The position numbers and the translations under genes are program-made. From NCBI GenBank assembly GCA_018266255.1, contig JAFEAT010000007.1, positions 62,001-126,000 of the forward strand: a DNA stretch of 64,000 bases, in the 5' to 3' direction. Origin of the DNA: Cyanobacteria bacterium SZAS-4. Its GTDB lineage: Bacteria > Cyanobacteriota > Vampirovibrionia > Obscuribacterales > Obscuribacteraceae. The notes beneath the pieces are model-generated. The model did not search any database. It saw only the letters and a list, made by a program, of their open reading frames with translations, and had not been told where the DNA came from. Numbering within the stretch: position 1 is the stretch's first letter; each line of letters opens with the position of its first letter. Of the stretch, positions 61,768 to 64,000 are shown piece after piece.

Positions 61768-63777
61768 TTAGGCAGTCTGTGGCTCAAGACGAACCTCTGG
61801 GCGACTCATGGGAGGAGGAGGAACTGCTGCCACCTGCACTTCGCCTTCACCGCCCGTTGGAGGCGCGGAAGCATAGACTGGTCGACTGAATTTTGGCGCA
61901 CGCTCTTTCTTCTCGTCATCTTTTCCACCTTCGCTTGGCGGACCGTCTTCTTCGGATGAAGAACCGCCACTACCTCTGCCGCTGCCACCTCCGGTACTCG
62001 TACCAGAGCCGCCGCTAGGCATGGCACTGCTTGCCGGTCCAGTGCCTGCGCCAGATGTGCTTGCACCGCCACCGTCTCCGCCGGCTCCACAGCCGCCGCC
62101 GCCGCCGCCACCACCGCCGCCGCCTCCTCCTCCGCCGCCACCACCTTGCTGTGCTTGTGAAGCTTTCTCGAGAACTTTAGCGACCATCTCGCCTGGCTTG
62201 TAATCGAATGGCATGAAGGGCACATAGCTCAGAATCACCATAAACGCTGTAAAAACAAGCATTTCCCATTCAGCGTTTGGATTGTACTCGCCGAGTTCTT
62301 GCAGCCACGACAAACGGGTCACCATGCAGAGAACCACGACGCACCACCAGAAGCGCCACAAAGCGAGATTGGTGACAGCATCGATCCAATTGGCAAAAAC
62401 CTTGCTGAACAGACTGCCCATATTCGTCGGCCACGCATACAATGCGGCCGCTATCGGCCCCATCAACATCAAGTAGCACATCATCACTATCTGGAAAGCC
62501 AACAGGATAACCATGCCAAATCCAAGGGCCATGTTCATCATGTTGAATCCCATTTGCATGAAGTTCGTGGCGGTGGACTGACTTTCGACCGACGATGATT
62601 TTTCAGAAGCGCCCGTCATTTTTCCGGCGTTGATCACGTTGCCAATCTGTCCAGGCTGAAAGAGTTTGTTCTTTTCATTGCTTGGAGGTGCGTTAAATGT
62701 CTGCTCTTTCGCCCACATCAGAAGTTGAGCAGGCACGATGTATTTCTGTACTTCAAAAGTCATCGAGTTGCCGATATCGATGGCAAAACTGACAATTAGT
62801 TGTGTTGCGGGAATCAAGAAAATTGCAATTACTGCGCGCAAAATTCCTGTGAAAGGGCTCATGGTATCTTCGTCTTCGAGGTCAATCATGCCAGAAGCGG
62901 CTACGCACTTCACTTGTGTAAGCACTGCGCCTGGCAGCACAAGCAGGATGGCCATTGGGATGTACACATGCTTGAGCATCTGCTGAACCATCCAGATCGC
63001 CTGAGAAAGAAGGCGAACTGGCGCGTACGTTGTGGTAGGAACGGCTGCACCTTCATTCGCGACGTTAATCAGACTAGTCATCATGACCGCCAATCCATCT
63101 GACATAGATTCTTCTGCCGCCTCTGCACTAGCACCAGACGCTTGCTGAGCCTGCGCTTCCTGAGCGGCTTTCGCCGGTTCCACAAAATTCTCAGGCGCCA
63201 TCAGCCTTTCGCCACGTCTGTAACCCGCTGCCGCGTGCTGAACAAACTCCATGAACGCATTCTTTTGAACGCCAGGATGCTCGAATTGCGGCATTCCTGC
63301 TCGTGAAGACTGGGCTTCCTGCTTGGTGCCGAGATGCGAGGCGAGTTCAGGATGCTTTGGAGTAATGTACTTCGAACCGATTTCATCTCCAGGTCGAAGC
63401 GGTCCAAGATGGCTTTTCATGCAATCCGGGCACTTCGTATAACCCTGTTTATCCACTTCATCTGGTTCGTTCGGCACGTCGCCAGGCTGAGCCTTTTTCT
63501 CTTGCGTTGTTTGCGGTTCACCAGCTTGGGTAGTGACCTGGTGCCCGTTGTCACCGTCGCCCTGCTGCGAATTGCCAAATGTCGACGGGCTTCCCTGCAT
63601 TTTGAACGGCTCTTTAGACGAGGCATCGTACTTGGCTTTTGCCATCGGATGAGTGTTGTTGTAAGACTCCGTGTAAGTGTGCAGGTTGGTCCCTGGCAAG
63701 CTATGAGCTGCTGATGCCAGGGCGAATGTCGCAAAAATAGCTGACAGTGATGAAAGGATTGGGGTGTGTTTTTTCAT
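61768..63777 (-). CDS. VirB6/TrbL-like polytopic protein, paralogue of the next large gene
   Basis: From ATG 63777 the protein has 669 residues. It has a signal peptide (LSSLSAIFATFALASAAHS), a soluble N-terminal region with a CPDCMKSH motif that could bind zinc, and a polytopic core with IPMAILLVLPGAVLTQVKC, LRAVIAIFLIPATQLIVSF, MMCYLMLMGPIAAALYAWP and further helices, matching the larger paralogue helix by helix. A run of about 19 Gly ends in CGAG. The tail is Ser/Gly-rich, then Pro-rich. It is transcribed toward the paralogue, each gene having its own promoter block. No ATPase or other type IV component is visible inside the window. Confidence 0.72.
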   Translation of the reverse strand: MKKHTPILSSLSAIFATFALASAAHSLPGTNLHTYTESYNNTHPMAKAKYDASSKEPFKMQGSPSTFGNSQQGDGDNGHQVTTQAGEPQTTQEKKAQPGDVPNEPDEVDKQGYTKCPDCMKSHLGPLRPGDEIGSKYITPKHPELASHLGTKQEAQSSRAGMPQFEHPGVQKNAFMEFVQHAAAGYRRGERLMAPENFVEPAKAAQEAQAQQASGASAEAAEESMSDGLAVMMTSLINVANEGAAVPTTTYAPVRLLSQAIWMVQQMLKHVYIPMAILLVLPGAVLTQVKCVAASGMIDLEDEDTMSPFTGILRAVIAIFLIPATQLIVSFAIDIGNSMTFEVQKYIVPAQLLMWAKEQTFNAPPSNEKNKLFQPGQIGNVINAGKMTGASEKSSSVESQSTATNFMQMGFNMMNMALGFGMVILLAFQIVMMCYLMLMGPIAAALYAWPTNMGSLFSKVFANWIDAVTNLALWRFWWCVVVLCMVTRLSWLQELGEYNPNAEWEMLVFTAFMVILSYVPFMPFDYKPGEMVAKVLEKASQAQQGGGGGGGGGGGGGGGGGGCGAGGDGGGASTSGAGTGPASSAMPSGGSGTSTGGGSGRGSGGSSSEEDGPPSEGGKDDEKKERAPKFSRPVYASAPPTGGEGEVQVAAVPPPPMSRPEVRLEPQTA

Positions 63778-63792
63778 CGCATCCAGAAGCAA

Positions 63793-63808
63793 CAGCGATG
63801 TCTCGCTG
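63793..63808 (-). promoter_or_regulatory. Leader hairpin CAGCGA/TCGCTG, copy B
   Basis: The six-base stem has a four-base loop and lies 16 bases before the start codon of the 61768-63777 gene. In copy A the distance to the start is longer, about 59 bases. Confidence 0.5.
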
Positions 63809-63871
63809 CCCTTGCTGCCTTTTATTTGGTAAGGGATTTCAAACTCGAATCGGGGGGAAACGGCAAAGCTT

Positions 63872-63917
63872 ATTCGAGTGAGTTTAGTCTAATCAAACGT
63901 TGTGACCAATTTGTACC
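63872..63917 (-). promoter_or_regulatory. Candidate promoter block, copy B
   Basis: On the minus strand TTGGTC (63904-63909) and TAAACT (63881-63886) are 17 bases apart, close to the sigma-70 pattern. The block repeats that at 61666-61716. A seven-base stem (GGCAAAC/GTTTGCC) lies just upstream at 63925-63947, perhaps the terminator of the next gene beyond the window. Confidence 0.5.
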
Positions 63918-64000
63918 TTGGCGAGGCAAACTTTAGCCCCGTTTGCCGGACTACTCCTCAGTGCTCGAAATAGGTAAAAACGTCGGTATACCTCCGATGG

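Noticed and set aside
1..64000. tRNA, rRNA or transposase genes
   Set aside because: No cloverleaf with a GGTTCGAATCC-like arm, no rRNA sequence and no transposase-like protein was recognised by eye.

Overview
The window is one stretch of bacterial chromosome, roughly half G+C by eye, with small intergenic gaps and about 50 genes on both strands. I see no rRNA, tRNA, CRISPR array, insertion sequence or phage module. The mix (a futalosine-type menaquinone gene, a Hanks-type kinase with a membrane anchor, a bifunctional Rel enzyme, many TPR proteins, TonB-like C-terminal domains, exported low-complexity repeat proteins) fits a Gram-negative-type bacterium of the Melainabacteria/Obscuribacterales kind. 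That placement is inference from gene content and style only.

Layout. 1-5,950: a partial unknown gene, rsmI, two exported proteins with TonB-like ends, then a PilZ gene overlapping uppP. 6,057-12,175: an anchored Ser/Thr kinase, a lipoprotein coupled to mqnA, a pyrimidine-nucleoside phosphorylase, a LipM-like octanoyltransferase and an atypical SDR. 12,361-17,000: a His-rich protein, an RlaP-type nucleotidyltransferase, a membrane TPR protein, a small protein flanked by strong hairpins and an AAA ATPase. 17,097-27,900: a Gln-rich exported protein, alcohol dehydrogenase, YbaK, a cell-wall amidase, a PanE-like reductase, an M50 protease, and several exported or unknown proteins. 28,000-36,200: rel-rdgB, cdd, an EEP-family membrane protein, a UbiD decarboxylase with an internal base-composition switch, and a CtpA-type protease. 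36,300-39,150: an acyltransferase, a Rieske-like protein with rearranged ligands followed by a frameshifted membrane gene, and a Nudix hydrolase. 39,317-47,412: exported repeat proteins (Met-Gly and Gln-Ser-Gly-Trp-Gln repeats), a duplicated EF-hand-like protein with a proline tail, and a very long glycogen debranching enzyme carrying a zincin-like domain. 47,759-57,067: a nucleotidyltransferase, a frameshifted TPR gene, a quinone-reductase-like protein, and a TetR-regulated RND efflux pair, then two tandem secreted paralogues. 57,181-63,777: two tandem, very large VirB6/TrbL-like polytopic proteins.

The most unusual region is the last one. Two paralogues share a signal peptide, a polytopic VirB6/TrbL-like core, a poly-Gly hinge ending in Cys-Gly-Ala and a long disordered tail. 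They also share a duplicated upstream promoter/leader block with a conserved hairpin. The two tails have diverged, and one carries a 7-residue tandem repeat. This resembles the multiple enlarged VirB6 proteins of some intracellular bacteria and may belong to a type IV-like secretion or surface system extending past the right edge. Other points of note are the zincin-glycogen debranching fusion, a composite palindromic element present in two copies, and a set of small GCACC/GGTGC hairpins between genes.
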